In this document: piece after piece, positions 25,038 to 32,227 of the stretch
Layout: each line of letters starts with the position of its first letter
Position numbering within the stretch: position 1 is the first letter of the stretch
NCBI GenBank assembly: GCA_900317425.1
Contig: ONGR01000022.1
Span: 1 to 32,328 of the forward strand
Direction of reading: 5' to 3'
Length of the DNA stretch: 32,328 nt
Origin: an uncultured Eubacteriales bacterium
Lineage (GTDB): Bacteria > Bacillota > Clostridia > Oscillospirales > Oscillospiraceae
Position numbers and translations under genes: made by a program
The notes under the pieces: model-generated
The model's database searches: none
What the model saw: only the letters and a program-made list of their open reading frames with translations
What the model was told of the DNA's origin: nothing

Positions 25038-25071
25038 CGGGGGGCTATCCGGTCATACGGATAGCCCCTCG
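25038..25071 (+). terminator. Strong hairpin between pncB and cls, without a T tract
   Basis: A stem of 11 perfect pairs (GGGGCTATCCG / CGGATAGCCCC), extendable to 14 with one G-U, loop GTCATA. No T run follows on either strand, so it may be a weak terminator, an RNA-stability element or a processing site. Confidence 0.45.
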
Positions 25072-25102
25072 ACAATAGAGTGAGAAAAAGGAGAACCGGA
25101 CT

Positions 25103-26656
25103 GTGAAAAGACCAGGCGTACAAGAGCATACGGAACGACGGATCGCGGCTGCCCTGCGTTTGGTCCTGGCTGCCTTGGTGTTGGCAGCACAGATCGCGGT
25201 GACGCTGTTGATCAGTATGGTGCTGCGGCAGCATGCGGCGATTGCCTACTGGGTGCTGGAACTGATTGCCCTGCTGGCGGCGATCCGGATCTACAACCGG
25301 CCCGGCGGCTCCACGTATAAGCTGGGCTGGATCCTGCTGGTGACGCTCGTCCCCGTGGCGGGACTGATCCTCTATGTGTTGTGGAACGGAGACCGACAGA
25401 GCAAAAAGCTGAACCTGAAGAAGCTGCCCATGCCCCGGGAATCAGAGGGAAGACAGGAGCAGAGCCGGCTCAACGTGGAAAAGCTGCGTAACCGGCATTC
25501 TGAGTGGGGACGGCTGGCGGCCTATCTGCACCACCAGGATTTCCCGCTCTATCAGCACACGAGGGTGGAGTATCTCTCCTCCGGTGAGGCCTATCTGGAG
25601 GACGTGCTGGAGCGCATGGAGCAGGCGGAGCACTTCATTTTCATGGAGCTGTTCATCATGGCCACCGGACAGATGTGGGACAGAGCGGTGGAGATCATCC
25701 GGCGCAAGGCCGGCGAGGGCGTGGAGATCAAGCTCCTCTTTGATGACTTCGGCAGCATGATGCGCATGCCGAAGGAGGAGGTGGAGCAGCTGCGCTCCAT
25801 CGGCGTGGAGGTCAAGATCTTCAACCCCGTCCACCAGTACGTCAACCGCCTGTACTTCAACTACCGGGACCACCGGAAGATCATCTGCATTGACGGCGAC
25901 ATCGCCTATACCGGAGGCGTCAATCTGGGAGACGAATACGCCAACATAACCCACAAGTTCGGATACTGGAAGGACTGCGGAATCCGCCTGGAGGGCGAGG
26001 GCGTCTGGGGCCTGACCCGGGACTTTATCCACATGTGGGAGGACCTGGGCGGCCAGCTGGAGCGGGAACATGACTACTACCGCCCCCATGAGCGGCCCGA
26101 GACGGAGGGCTTTTGCCAGAGCGTTTCGGACGGCCCCAACAACAACCCGGTGAGCACACTGGAGGATCTCTATCTGCAGCTGATCAGCGGCGCAAACGAG
26201 ATGGTGTATATCACAACGCCCTATCTGGCCATCGACGAGCCCATGATCAAGGCGCTGTGTATGGCCGGCGACAGCGGAGTGGACGTACGGCTGATCGTGC
26301 CCGGCATTCCGGACAAGAAATACGCCTATCTGGTGGCGGAATGTTATTTCGGTGAGCTGCTGCAGCACGGCGTGAAGATCTATCGCTATACGCCTGGTTT
26401 TCTCCACAGCAAATCGGTTGTGGCGGATCACCAGGCGGCGTTCGTGGGCTCAGTGAACATGGACTTCCGCAGCTTTCGCCTTCATTTCGAGTGCGGCACC
26501 GCCCTCTATGACGTTCCGGCGATCCGGGATCTGTTGGAGGATATGACGCATTCCATGGAACAGAGTGCCGAGGTGACCCGGGAAGAGTGGAAGGGCCGTC
26601 CCTGGATCCGCAAAGCGGTGGGGCTTTTCCTGAGGCTTTTTGCCATGTGGATGTAA
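25103..26656 (+). CDS. cls: Cardiolipin synthase (phospholipase D family)
   Basis: A 517-residue membrane enzyme that joins two phosphatidylglycerols into cardiolipin and glycerol. Hydrophobic segments lie at about residues 17-40, 46-62 and 70-92, then a cytoplasmic part with two HKD motifs: HRKIICIDGDIAYTGGVN near 253 and HSKSVVADHQAAFVGSVNMD near 435. The layout of an N-terminal membrane region plus two PLD domains is the bacterial Cls type. The start is GTG, 9 bases after AAAAAGGAG. It has no clear promoter of its own and may be reached by read-through from pncB past the hairpin at 25038. Confidence 0.95.
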   Translation: MKRPGVQEHTERRIAAALRLVLAALVLAAQIAVTLLISMVLRQHAAIAYWVLELIALLAAIRIYNRPGGSTYKLGWILLVTLVPVAGLILYVLWNGDRQSKKLNLKKLPMPRESEGRQEQSRLNVEKLRNRHSEWGRLAAYLHHQDFPLYQHTRVEYLSSGEAYLEDVLERMEQAEHFIFMELFIMATGQMWDRAVEIIRRKAGEGVEIKLLFDDFGSMMRMPKEEVEQLRSIGVEVKIFNPVHQYVNRLYFNYRDHRKIICIDGDIAYTGGVNLGDEYANITHKFGYWKDCGIRLEGEGVWGLTRDFIHMWEDLGGQLEREHDYYRPHERPETEGFCQSVSDGPNNNPVSTLEDLYLQLISGANEMVYITTPYLAIDEPMIKALCMAGDSGVDVRLIVPGIPDKKYAYLVAECYFGELLQHGVKIYRYTPGFLHSKSVVADHQAAFVGSVNMDFRSFRLHFECGTALYDVPAIRDLLEDMTHSMEQSAEVTREEWKGRPWIRKAVGLFLRLFAMWM

Positions 26657-26663
26657 ATGTAAA

Positions 26664-26695
26664 AAAACCCCGCGCCCTGATGGGTGCGGGGTTTT
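26664..26695. terminator. Bidirectional terminator between cls and ltrA
   Basis: A stem AAAACCCCGCGCCC / GGGTGCGGGGTTTT (one G-U) with loop TGAT. The A and T flanks give a T tract in both directions, serving the two converging genes. Confidence 0.9.
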
Positions 26696-26698
26696 CTG

Positions 26699-27841
26699 TC
26701 AGCTTTGGCGTTGCTTTTTCTCCCGGTAGTAGAGCATGGCGTACAGCGTGTAAATAAAAATGACCGTTACGGCGATGCTGACGGCGGGATAGCGGTAGGT
26801 GGCGGCCATCAGGATGGCAAAGGCCACGCAGAGGAGCACGATCTGTCCATAAAATCGCCTGCTGCACCGTGCCTGAACGCGGGCGTATTTCTCCAGCAGA
26901 AAGAGAAACAGCATATAGACCACGATGGACGCTACCAGAAAGGCGTTCTTGGGGATCTGCCGTACGGCCGGCTCCCGCATGAACTCCAGGGCGGCGGTGA
27001 TGTTGTTCAGCGCGGCGATGAGAAAGATGTGAATGGTCATATAGCCGGTTCCGGCGTTTGGGGTCTCCCGGTCGATAACGTGGTCATAGAAATAGCCGTA
27101 GGTCTGGAAAAGCCCCACTACGATGAGAAAGGCCATCAGAGAGAAATAGATGCTGCTGAGGGTGAAACCGCCGCCGAAATAGCCGGCGATGCCGATGATC
27201 ATCTCGCCGAAGGTAAACACCACATACAACATGACCCGCTCCGTCAGATGGGGAAAATCCACCGACACCAGGCTGTTGGTTCTCCCGCTCAGGAGCGCCG
27301 CCGCCATGCCGAACATCATGGCCAGCGGCGACAGCGGGATGTGCATCAACGGATAGAGGGGGATGGAGATTAGAACGACAGCCGCCTCGATCAGCAGCAG
27401 ACGCATGCTGTGGCGGATGTGAAAACTCTCCCAGGGTGCGTGCTCCCGGGCGGTCCGCAGCTTCAGGTAATACTGCACCGCGAGATTCAGCAGGATGAGA
27501 CCCCAGGCCAGGTTATAGCGAACATAGTAGCTCTGCCAGTGGATCCGTGTGCCGTCTGCCATGTAGTAGAGCAGATACATATTGATAAAGATGCAGATGT
27601 GTTCCTGCAGCCCGTTTCCACCGTAGCGGTTGATGAAGAGCGTGGTAAAATACCAGATCTGCAGGATGATCAGCGTGGTGAGGGCGTAGGTCAGATACGT
27701 CTCGGCCCCGATGAATCCGTCTTCCATGGCGTGGAGCAGGGAGTTGTTCCGTCCGATGACATAGACGAAAATCAGATCATAGATCAGCTCCAGAAATTCG
27801 ACTTTCTTCTCGCCGCTTTTCTCTTCCAGAAATTCCAGCAT
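26699..27841 (-). CDS. ltrA: LtrA (low temperature requirement) family membrane protein
   Basis: A 380-residue polytopic membrane protein. The start MLEFLEEKSGEKKVEFLELIYDLIFVYVIGR is the LtrA hallmark (xxxxELFYDLxFV), followed by about ten hydrophobic segments and FGEMIIGIAGYF, another conserved LtrA stretch (FGExxxxxxG). LtrA was first linked to growth in the cold in Listeria; the molecular function is unknown. I place the start at the ATG at 27841, about 7 bases after AAAGGGTG; the frame stays open into the tRNA gene but that extension is not protein-like. It lies only 22 bases downstream of the tRNA-Gln terminator, so it seems to lack room for its own promoter. Confidence 0.88.
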   Translation of the reverse strand: MLEFLEEKSGEKKVEFLELIYDLIFVYVIGRNNSLLHAMEDGFIGAETYLTYALTTLIILQIWYFTTLFINRYGGNGLQEHICIFINMYLLYYMADGTRIHWQSYYVRYNLAWGLILLNLAVQYYLKLRTAREHAPWESFHIRHSMRLLLIEAAVVLISIPLYPLMHIPLSPLAMMFGMAAALLSGRTNSLVSVDFPHLTERVMLYVVFTFGEMIIGIAGYFGGGFTLSSIYFSLMAFLIVVGLFQTYGYFYDHVIDRETPNAGTGYMTIHIFLIAALNNITAALEFMREPAVRQIPKNAFLVASIVVYMLFLFLLEKYARVQARCSRRFYGQIVLLCVAFAILMAATYRYPAVSIAVTVIFIYTLYAMLYYREKKQRQS

Positions 27842-27863
27842 CGCTTGCACCCTTTCTGCATAG

Positions 27864-27891
27864 AAAAACAGACCGCCGTATGGCGGTCTGT
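27864..27891 (-). terminator. Terminator after tRNA-Gln
   Basis: On the minus strand a perfect 10-bp stem ACAGACCGCC / GGCGGTCTGT, loop ATAC, followed by TTTTC. It lies between the tRNA and ltrA. Confidence 0.85.
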
Positions 27892-27897
27892 TTCTTT

Positions 27898-27971
27898 TGG
27901 CAGCGGGAGAAGGATTCGAACCCTCACATACGGAGTCAGAGTCCGCTGTGCTACCTTTACACAATCCCGCT
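27898..27971 (-). tRNA. tRNA-Gln (anticodon CUG)
   Basis: Reading the minus strand, a full cloverleaf of 74 bases: acceptor AGCGGGA / TCCCGCT, discriminator G, encoded CCA; D arm with AAAGGTAG; anticodon stem GCGGA / TCCGT with loop CTCTGAC, giving anticodon CTG (reads CAG); T arm GAGGG-TTCGAAT-CCTTC. The CTCTGAC loop and the discriminator G are usual for glutamine tRNA. A consensus promoter lies 23 bases upstream. Confidence 0.95.
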
Positions 27972-27993
27972 GTGTTCCTGACGAACAAAAACT

Positions 27994-28021
27994 ATTATAC
28001 AGATTTCAAAGCGTTTGTCAA
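27994..28021 (-). promoter_or_regulatory. Consensus promoter of tRNA-Gln
   Basis: On the minus strand, TTGACA (28021-28016), a 16-base spacer and TATAAT (27999-27994). It is also the only good promoter seen for ltrA. Confidence 0.85.
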
Positions 28022-28042
28022 CAGTTTTTTTCATTAACCCAG

Positions 28043-28078
28043 AAAAAAACCGTCCGCCCCCGGAGTGAAGGCGGACGG
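28043..28078 (-). terminator. Terminator after thiT
   Basis: On the minus strand a 9-bp stem CCGTCCGCC / GGCGGACGG, loop of 11 bases, followed by seven Ts. Confidence 0.9.
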
Positions 28079-28091
28079 CGCAAGGTCGAGG

Positions 28092-28649
28092 TCAGGACTT
28101 CTTGCTGAAATACTTTTCCAGCGGCAGCGCCAGCAGAGCGCAGAGCACGACGGCCAGGATGGTGTTGGGGACCATGTAGGTGCCGTTATAGAGGAGAGAG
28201 TACAGGGGAGGGGTCAGCTTGGTGATGCCCATGAACTCCTCAGGCATGTACTGGGCATACACGGTGACGCCGCTGATATAGTGGATGATAAAGCGTCCCA
28301 CACAGCCGATCAGCGCAGCCAGGGGCAGGAGCTTCCAGCGGCGGCGCAGCAGGCCGGCCAGGCCCACGGCGGCATAGGCAAGGGAATAGTCAAAGATAAT
28401 GGAGACCCAGCTGACGGCCCATCCGTTGGCCACGAAGTATTTCAGCGTACCGAAGGCCAGCCCGGCCAGAACACCCCAGCCCATGCCCCAGCGCACGGCG
28501 AAGATGATCAGCGGGATCATCACCAGGTCGATAGAGCCGCCAAAAGCGCCGAAGGTCAGGCCGATGGGGATCTTCAGATAGCTCAGAGCCAGGGACAGAG
28601 CGATGCACACGCCGCCCTCGGCCAGCATCAGGGTCTTGTTCTCTTTCAT
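28092..28649 (-). CDS. thiT: Thiamine ECF transporter S component ThiT
   Basis: A 185-residue membrane protein with about six hydrophobic helices. The N-terminus LAEGGVCIALSLALSYLKI, followed by IGLTFGAFGGSIDLVMIPLIIFAVRWG, is typical of ThiT (YuaJ), the substrate-binding subunit that captures thiamine for the shared ECF energising module (EcfA, EcfA', EcfT), which is not in the window. The TPP riboswitch directly upstream supports the assignment strongly. The ATG at 28649 is preceded by AAAGGA about 10 bases away. It has its own promoter and terminator. Confidence 0.93.
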   Translation of the reverse strand: MKENKTLMLAEGGVCIALSLALSYLKIPIGLTFGAFGGSIDLVMIPLIIFAVRWGMGWGVLAGLAFGTLKYFVANGWAVSWVSIIFDYSLAYAAVGLAGLLRRRWKLLPLAALIGCVGRFIIHYISGVTVYAQYMPEEFMGITKLTPPLYSLLYNGTYMVPNTILAVVLCALLALPLEKYFSKKS

Positions 28650-28672
28650 TTGTTTGCAGTCCTTTCACACAC

Positions 28673-28710
28673 AAAAATTGCACGATGGGCACATCGGCGC
28701 CATCGTGCAA
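28673..28710 (-). terminator. Terminator of the thiT riboswitch expression platform
   Basis: On the minus strand a perfect 11-bp stem TTGCACGATGG / CCATCGTGCAA with an 11-base loop, followed by TTTTTG, 23 bases before the thiT start. Thiamine pyrophosphate binding is expected to favour it. Confidence 0.88.
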
Positions 28711-28731
28711 AAGAAGACCGTGAAATATCTC

Positions 28732-28823
28732 CGCATTCCTACGCCGGCATTACCCGGATCAGGTTCGAGGGTCACAGCGGCGTTACGCTGTGTCTCAGCC
28801 GGCTTTGCGCCAGCGCCCCTTGG
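28732..28823 (-). promoter_or_regulatory. TPP riboswitch (THI element) controlling thiT
   Basis: On the minus strand the conserved blocks appear in order: GGGGCGC at the 5' end, GGCTGAGA (pyrimidine-sensor arm), ACCCTCGAACCTGATCCGGG, then AATGCCGGCGTAGGAA. These are the standard TPP aptamer landmarks. The aptamer is followed by a terminator, so control is by premature termination when TPP is plentiful. Confidence 0.95.
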
Positions 28824-28834
28824 ATCGTGAGGCT

Positions 28835-28864
28835 ATTATACCACCGTTCCCGGCGGCCTGTCAA
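28835..28864 (-). promoter_or_regulatory. Promoter of the thiT leader
   Basis: On the minus strand, TTGACA (28864-28859), an 18-base spacer and TATAAT (28840-28835), between the PBP stop and the riboswitch. Confidence 0.85.
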
Positions 28865-28875
28865 GCGGAACCCGG

Positions 28876-30222
28876 CTATTCTCCCGTGACAGCCTGCTGA
28901 AGCACGGCGGCCGCCACGGAACCCGCCGCGTCAACACCGCTGCCGCCGTTTTCCACCAGCACCACAAAGGCCAGCGGGGTGTCCGGGTCATCCAGGAATC
29001 CGCAGAACCAGGAGTGGGGCGCTTCCCCGACGCCCACCTCCGCCGTGCCGGACTTGGCGCAGACAGGCAGATCGCCGAAGCGGTATTGTCCATAGGAGGC
29101 GGTGACGTTGTTGCGCATCATGTTCCGGAGAAGCAGGCAGGTGCTTTTGCTCCATGTGCTTATCGATTCCGCATCCACGTCCGTAGTCCGGGAGATCCCG
29201 CTCATAGAGGTCTCCCGGGCGATGAGACGGGGCTGCGCCGCCGTGCCGTCGCCGGCGATGGTGCCCATCAGAGTCAGCAGGGAGCAGGGATTCACCAAGT
29301 CGTTGAACTGTCCCACGCCGGACCAGCCCAGCTGGCTGCCGCTGCTGACCTCAAAGCTGCCGGATGCGGCGGGGATACCGCTGACGGTGTGCTCCGACAG
29401 CAATCCGGCGCTTTCGGCATAACTCCGGAGCGTGTCGCCGCCCAATTCCACGGCGAGCTGGGCGAATACGCCGTTGCAGGAGCAGGCCAGGGCGTCGCGA
29501 AAATCCATCTGACCGTGGGCGTAGGGGCAGGTGATGCGGTCGCCTTCGATGTCCACACTGCCGCTGCAGGTGAAGGTGCGGTCCCACAGGTCCGGGATAT
29601 GATCCACAGCGGCGGCGGCAGTGACCAGCTTAAAGACGGAACCGGGGGGAAAGGCGGAGGAGAGGAAGCGGTTGAGATAGACGCCCTCGTAACCCTCGTC
29701 GTCGTCACTGATCTCCGGGGGATCGGCGGGGTCAAAGGTCGGAGTGGACACCATGCACAGGATATCACCGGTCTGATAGTTGTAAACAGCCACGGTGCCC
29801 TTCCGTCCAGCCAGAGCCTCGTAGGCGGTGCGGTTGAGCTCGGCGTCAAGGGTGAGATAGAGCCGGTGCCCGCCTGTGGTGGTGCCGGTGAGGAAGTTGT
29901 AGCCGATGAGATGGCTGTCCAGAGCGGCTTTGGCCGAGGTGGAGATGTTGTTGTCGGGGTCGCCCACCGCGTGTAGCGTGGCCATGCGCAGTTCGCCGTC
30001 CTCGGCGTACTGGCCGGAGGCGGCGTCGTAGAGCAGGACGCCGTTGCGGTCCAGGATCTGTCCCGAGGAGAGGCGGCCCTCCGTATAGGCGTGGCCGTTG
30101 GCGGGGAATTCGGCCCATTCACGCCCGCTGACGGCATACTTGACACAGAAGATCACGGTGCCCGTCAACAAGAGAAGGACCAGCAGGGCGACAAGAAACG
30201 TGCGCTGTTTGACCTGCTTCAC
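28876..30222 (-). CDS. Class B penicillin-binding protein (FtsI/PbpA-like transpeptidase)
   Basis: A 448-residue peptidoglycan transpeptidase with one N-terminal membrane anchor (residues 8-30). Active-site motifs: Ser195-Val-Phe-Lys198 in FPPGSVFKLVT, Ser248-Cys-Asn250 in ACSCNGVF, and KSGT in CAKSGTAEVG near 395. The protein is short for class B enzymes (usually 550-750) because the region before the transpeptidase is reduced to about 110 residues, as in actinobacterial PbpA-type and clostridial accessory enzymes. Its ATG overlaps the stop of the FtsW-like gene (ATGA), the classic pairing of a SEDS polymerase with its transpeptidase. No terminator is clear before the thiT promoter. Confidence 0.93.
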   Translation of the reverse strand: MKQVKQRTFLVALLVLLLLTGTVIFCVKYAVSGREWAEFPANGHAYTEGRLSSGQILDRNGVLLYDAASGQYAEDGELRMATLHAVGDPDNNISTSAKAALDSHLIGYNFLTGTTTGGHRLYLTLDAELNRTAYEALAGRKGTVAVYNYQTGDILCMVSTPTFDPADPPEISDDDEGYEGVYLNRFLSSAFPPGSVFKLVTAAAAVDHIPDLWDRTFTCSGSVDIEGDRITCPYAHGQMDFRDALACSCNGVFAQLAVELGGDTLRSYAESAGLLSEHTVSGIPAASGSFEVSSGSQLGWSGVGQFNDLVNPCSLLTLMGTIAGDGTAAQPRLIARETSMSGISRTTDVDAESISTWSKSTCLLLRNMMRNNVTASYGQYRFGDLPVCAKSGTAEVGVGEAPHSWFCGFLDDPDTPLAFVVLVENGGSGVDAAGSVAAAVLQQAVTGE

Positions 30223-32054
30223 TGCCCGTCACCTTCCTTTCCGAAGATCTCGTCCACCGGAATATCCGGCTTATCCGCAAAAAACCCGGCAGGTTGAGGA
30301 GGTTCCTTCTGCGGCTGAGCCGCTGCGGCGTGGGGCGCTGCGGAAGACGCGGGGACCTTTTTCGGCAGCCGCAGGATAAAGCTGGCGTTTTGCCGGGTGT
30401 CGGCGGCTTTGAGAAAGGCCAGAAGCCCCCAGCAGGCCGTCATGCTGGAGCCGCCCACCGATACGAAGGGAAAGGTAACACCGGTCAGCGGCAGCAGATC
30501 CACCGCCCCCATCACGTTCAGCGTGGCCTGGAAGACCAGCATAGCCGCCGAAGCGCAGGAGACGATGGTATAGAAGCTGGACCGGGCGGTGGTTGCCGAT
30601 TCCAATGTAAAAACGGCCAGGATGATCAGAGCCAGGATGGCGCAGAGCGCCAGCAGCAGACCGAACTCCTCGCTGACGACACCGAATACCAGATCCGTGT
30701 TGGCGGCGCCCACGTACTTCAGCCAGCCCTCCTCCGGCCCGGCACCGAAGAGACCGGCGGATGCAATGGCGGACATGGTGCGGCTCTGCTGATAGCCCAT
30801 GGTCTGCGTGTATTCCCAGGCGTGGCGCCATACGGCAAAGCGGTCGGCGATATAGGGCCTGAAGTGGAGGACGATTCCGCCGCCGAATCCGGCGGCTGCC
30901 ACCATCATGACGATGGAGGGCAGATCACCGGTGCGGAGGAAGGCAATACACAGGAAGGCTACGAAGAAAATCAACGCCGTGCCGAAGTCGCTCATGAGGG
31001 CCAGGCACCCCACACAGTAGGCGGAGAATACCAGGGTGAAGATCAGATTGCGCTTGGCAAAGAGACGATCCAGTGTGGCGGCGCCGGCCAGAATAAAGGC
31101 CAGCTTGACGAATTCGGACGGCTGGAAGGAGACGGGGCCGATGGCGATCCAGTTCTTGGCGCCGAAGATCCGCTGCCCGAACACCACGTTGAAGGCAAGC
31201 AGTGCCGCGGCGGCGGCGGCAGCGGGCCATCGCAGCTTGACAGCCAGGCGAAGATTCCGCAGCAGGAAACTGAGGGTCAGGAAAATTGCCATACCCAAGA
31301 TCACGGCGGCCAGCTGCGTAAACAGCGACTCCGGAACGTAGGCTGCGGTAACAGCCAGATTCAGCGTGATGAGGAAAAAGGCCAGCGTTTCCGCCTCAAA
31401 GGCCGTGCGATGCAGCAGGCGATAAAGGAGATAGAGACCCCACATCAGCCCGCAGAGGACCGCAAAGGAGATAGGGATCACTAGGAAGCCCTCGCTGTGG
31501 AGCAACGGGAGAAACTGGAGCAGCGTCAGCGCCTGAAACAGCGTCAAAAATACAAGAGTGGCGGTGGGGGAGACGGTGCGGCCCGGCTTGGTACGCCGCT
31601 GAGCCAGCTTCGCCTCTTGAGCGGCGTCGGTAGGGAAGAAGTACAGCTCTACACCTCCAACGCAGATGGAGTCGCCGGTATGGAGCACGGCAGGCTCATG
31701 GGTGCGCTCACCGTTGATCAGTACACCGGCGGCGGTGTTGATGGGGTAGACACGCCAGGTACCGCCATCATCCCGGCAGATGGCGGCATGGCTGCGGGAG
31801 ACAGAGGGGAAGTTGACGCGGATGTCGCAGCTCTTGGCACGCCCGATGACGTTTTCCCAGTGGAGGAGATCGTACCGGGCGCCGTTGGACAGACTGACGA
31901 AGCCCCAGACCTCGCTTTCTTCCTTTTGGCCGAAGAGGGACCGGCAGCAGCGAATCAGTATGATCAACGCCAGAATCAGCAGCATCACGCGGCCGGACCA
32001 AAGCAAGGCCGGGGCGGCGTGCAGAAGCAAATTGTCAAAAAAATCAGCTATCAT
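30219..32054 (-). CDS. FHA domain fused to a FtsW/RodA/SpoVE (SEDS) glycosyltransferase
   Basis: A 611-residue membrane protein. Residues 12-36 form one membrane helix; residues 50-140 are a cytoplasmic FHA phosphothreonine-binding domain with the conserved Gly71-Arg72, SRSH (86-89) and Asn114-Gly115; residues ~163-560 are a SEDS peptidoglycan polymerase with GAKNWIAIGPVSFQPSEFVKLA, SDFGTALIFF, TDLVFGVVSEEFGL and LPLTGVTFPFVSVGGSS; a Pro/Ala-rich tail ends it. SEDS proteins polymerise glycan from lipid II with a class B PBP, here the next gene. The FHA part suggests control by a Ser/Thr kinase of the PknB/PrkC type, not seen in the window. An ATG at 32102 lies inside the promoter, so I start at ATG 32054; its ribosome binding site is weak. 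Confidence 0.93.
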   Translation of the reverse strand: MIADFFDNLLLHAAPALLWSGRVMLLILALIILIRCCRSLFGQKEESEVWGFVSLSNGARYDLLHWENVIGRAKSCDIRVNFPSVSRSHAAICRDDGGTWRVYPINTAAGVLINGERTHEPAVLHTGDSICVGGVELYFFPTDAAQEAKLAQRRTKPGRTVSPTATLVFLTLFQALTLLQFLPLLHSEGFLVIPISFAVLCGLMWGLYLLYRLLHRTAFEAETLAFFLITLNLAVTAAYVPESLFTQLAAVILGMAIFLTLSFLLRNLRLAVKLRWPAAAAAAALLAFNVVFGQRIFGAKNWIAIGPVSFQPSEFVKLAFILAGAATLDRLFAKRNLIFTLVFSAYCVGCLALMSDFGTALIFFVAFLCIAFLRTGDLPSIVMMVAAAGFGGGIVLHFRPYIADRFAVWRHAWEYTQTMGYQQSRTMSAIASAGLFGAGPEEGWLKYVGAANTDLVFGVVSEEFGLLLALCAILALIILAVFTLESATTARSSFYTIVSCASAAMLVFQATLNVMGAVDLLPLTGVTFPFVSVGGSSMTACWGLLAFLKAADTRQNASFILRLPKKVPASSAAPHAAAAQPQKEPPQPAGFFADKPDIPVDEIFGKEGDGQ

Positions 32055-32091
32055 AGCATCAAATATAATTCTCACGACGGGTATATAATAA

Positions 32092-32121
32092 AGTATACTC
32101 ATATGATAACACCCCTGTCAA
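32092..32121 (-). promoter_or_regulatory. Promoter of the FHA-FtsW/PBP operon
   Basis: On the minus strand, TTGACA (32121-32116), an 18-base spacer and TATACT (32097-32092). The transcript would start near 32085, ruling out the ATG at 32102 as a start. Confidence 0.75.
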
Positions 32122-32195
32122 GGAAGTGCGTGGAGCATGAAATAGGTGAAATGAAAAACTGTCGAAAAAAACTGAAAAATATTCAAAAAAATAAG

Positions 32196-32227
32196 TTGAC
32201 AAGATAGAAGGTATGTGCTAATATAAT
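32196..32227 (+). promoter_or_regulatory. Promoter at the right edge, probably of an rRNA operon
   Basis: TTGACA (32196-32201) in an AT-rich stretch. The -10 is either TAATAT (32219-32224, 17-base spacer) or TATAAT (32222-32227, 20-base spacer). The AT-rich run of A tracts from 32150 upstream resembles an UP element. Confidence 0.65.

Noticed and set aside
27842-27988. N-terminal extension of ltrA through the tRNA-Gln gene
   Set aside because: The extra 49 codons are translated tRNA and terminator sequence; the family start and ribosome binding site point to 27841.
28065-28889. A 274-codon plus-strand open frame opposite thiT and the TPP riboswitch
   Set aside because: It runs antisense through a secure gene, a riboswitch and two promoters; composition is that of a shadow.
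29014-31484. Plus-strand open frames opposite the PBP and FtsW genes
   Set aside because: They are antisense Gly/Gln/Ala-rich shadows without ribosome binding sites or recognisable domains.
32055-32102. Upstream ATG at 32102 for the FHA-FtsW protein
   Set aside because: It overlaps the -10 box of the best promoter (32097-32092), so it would not be transcribed.
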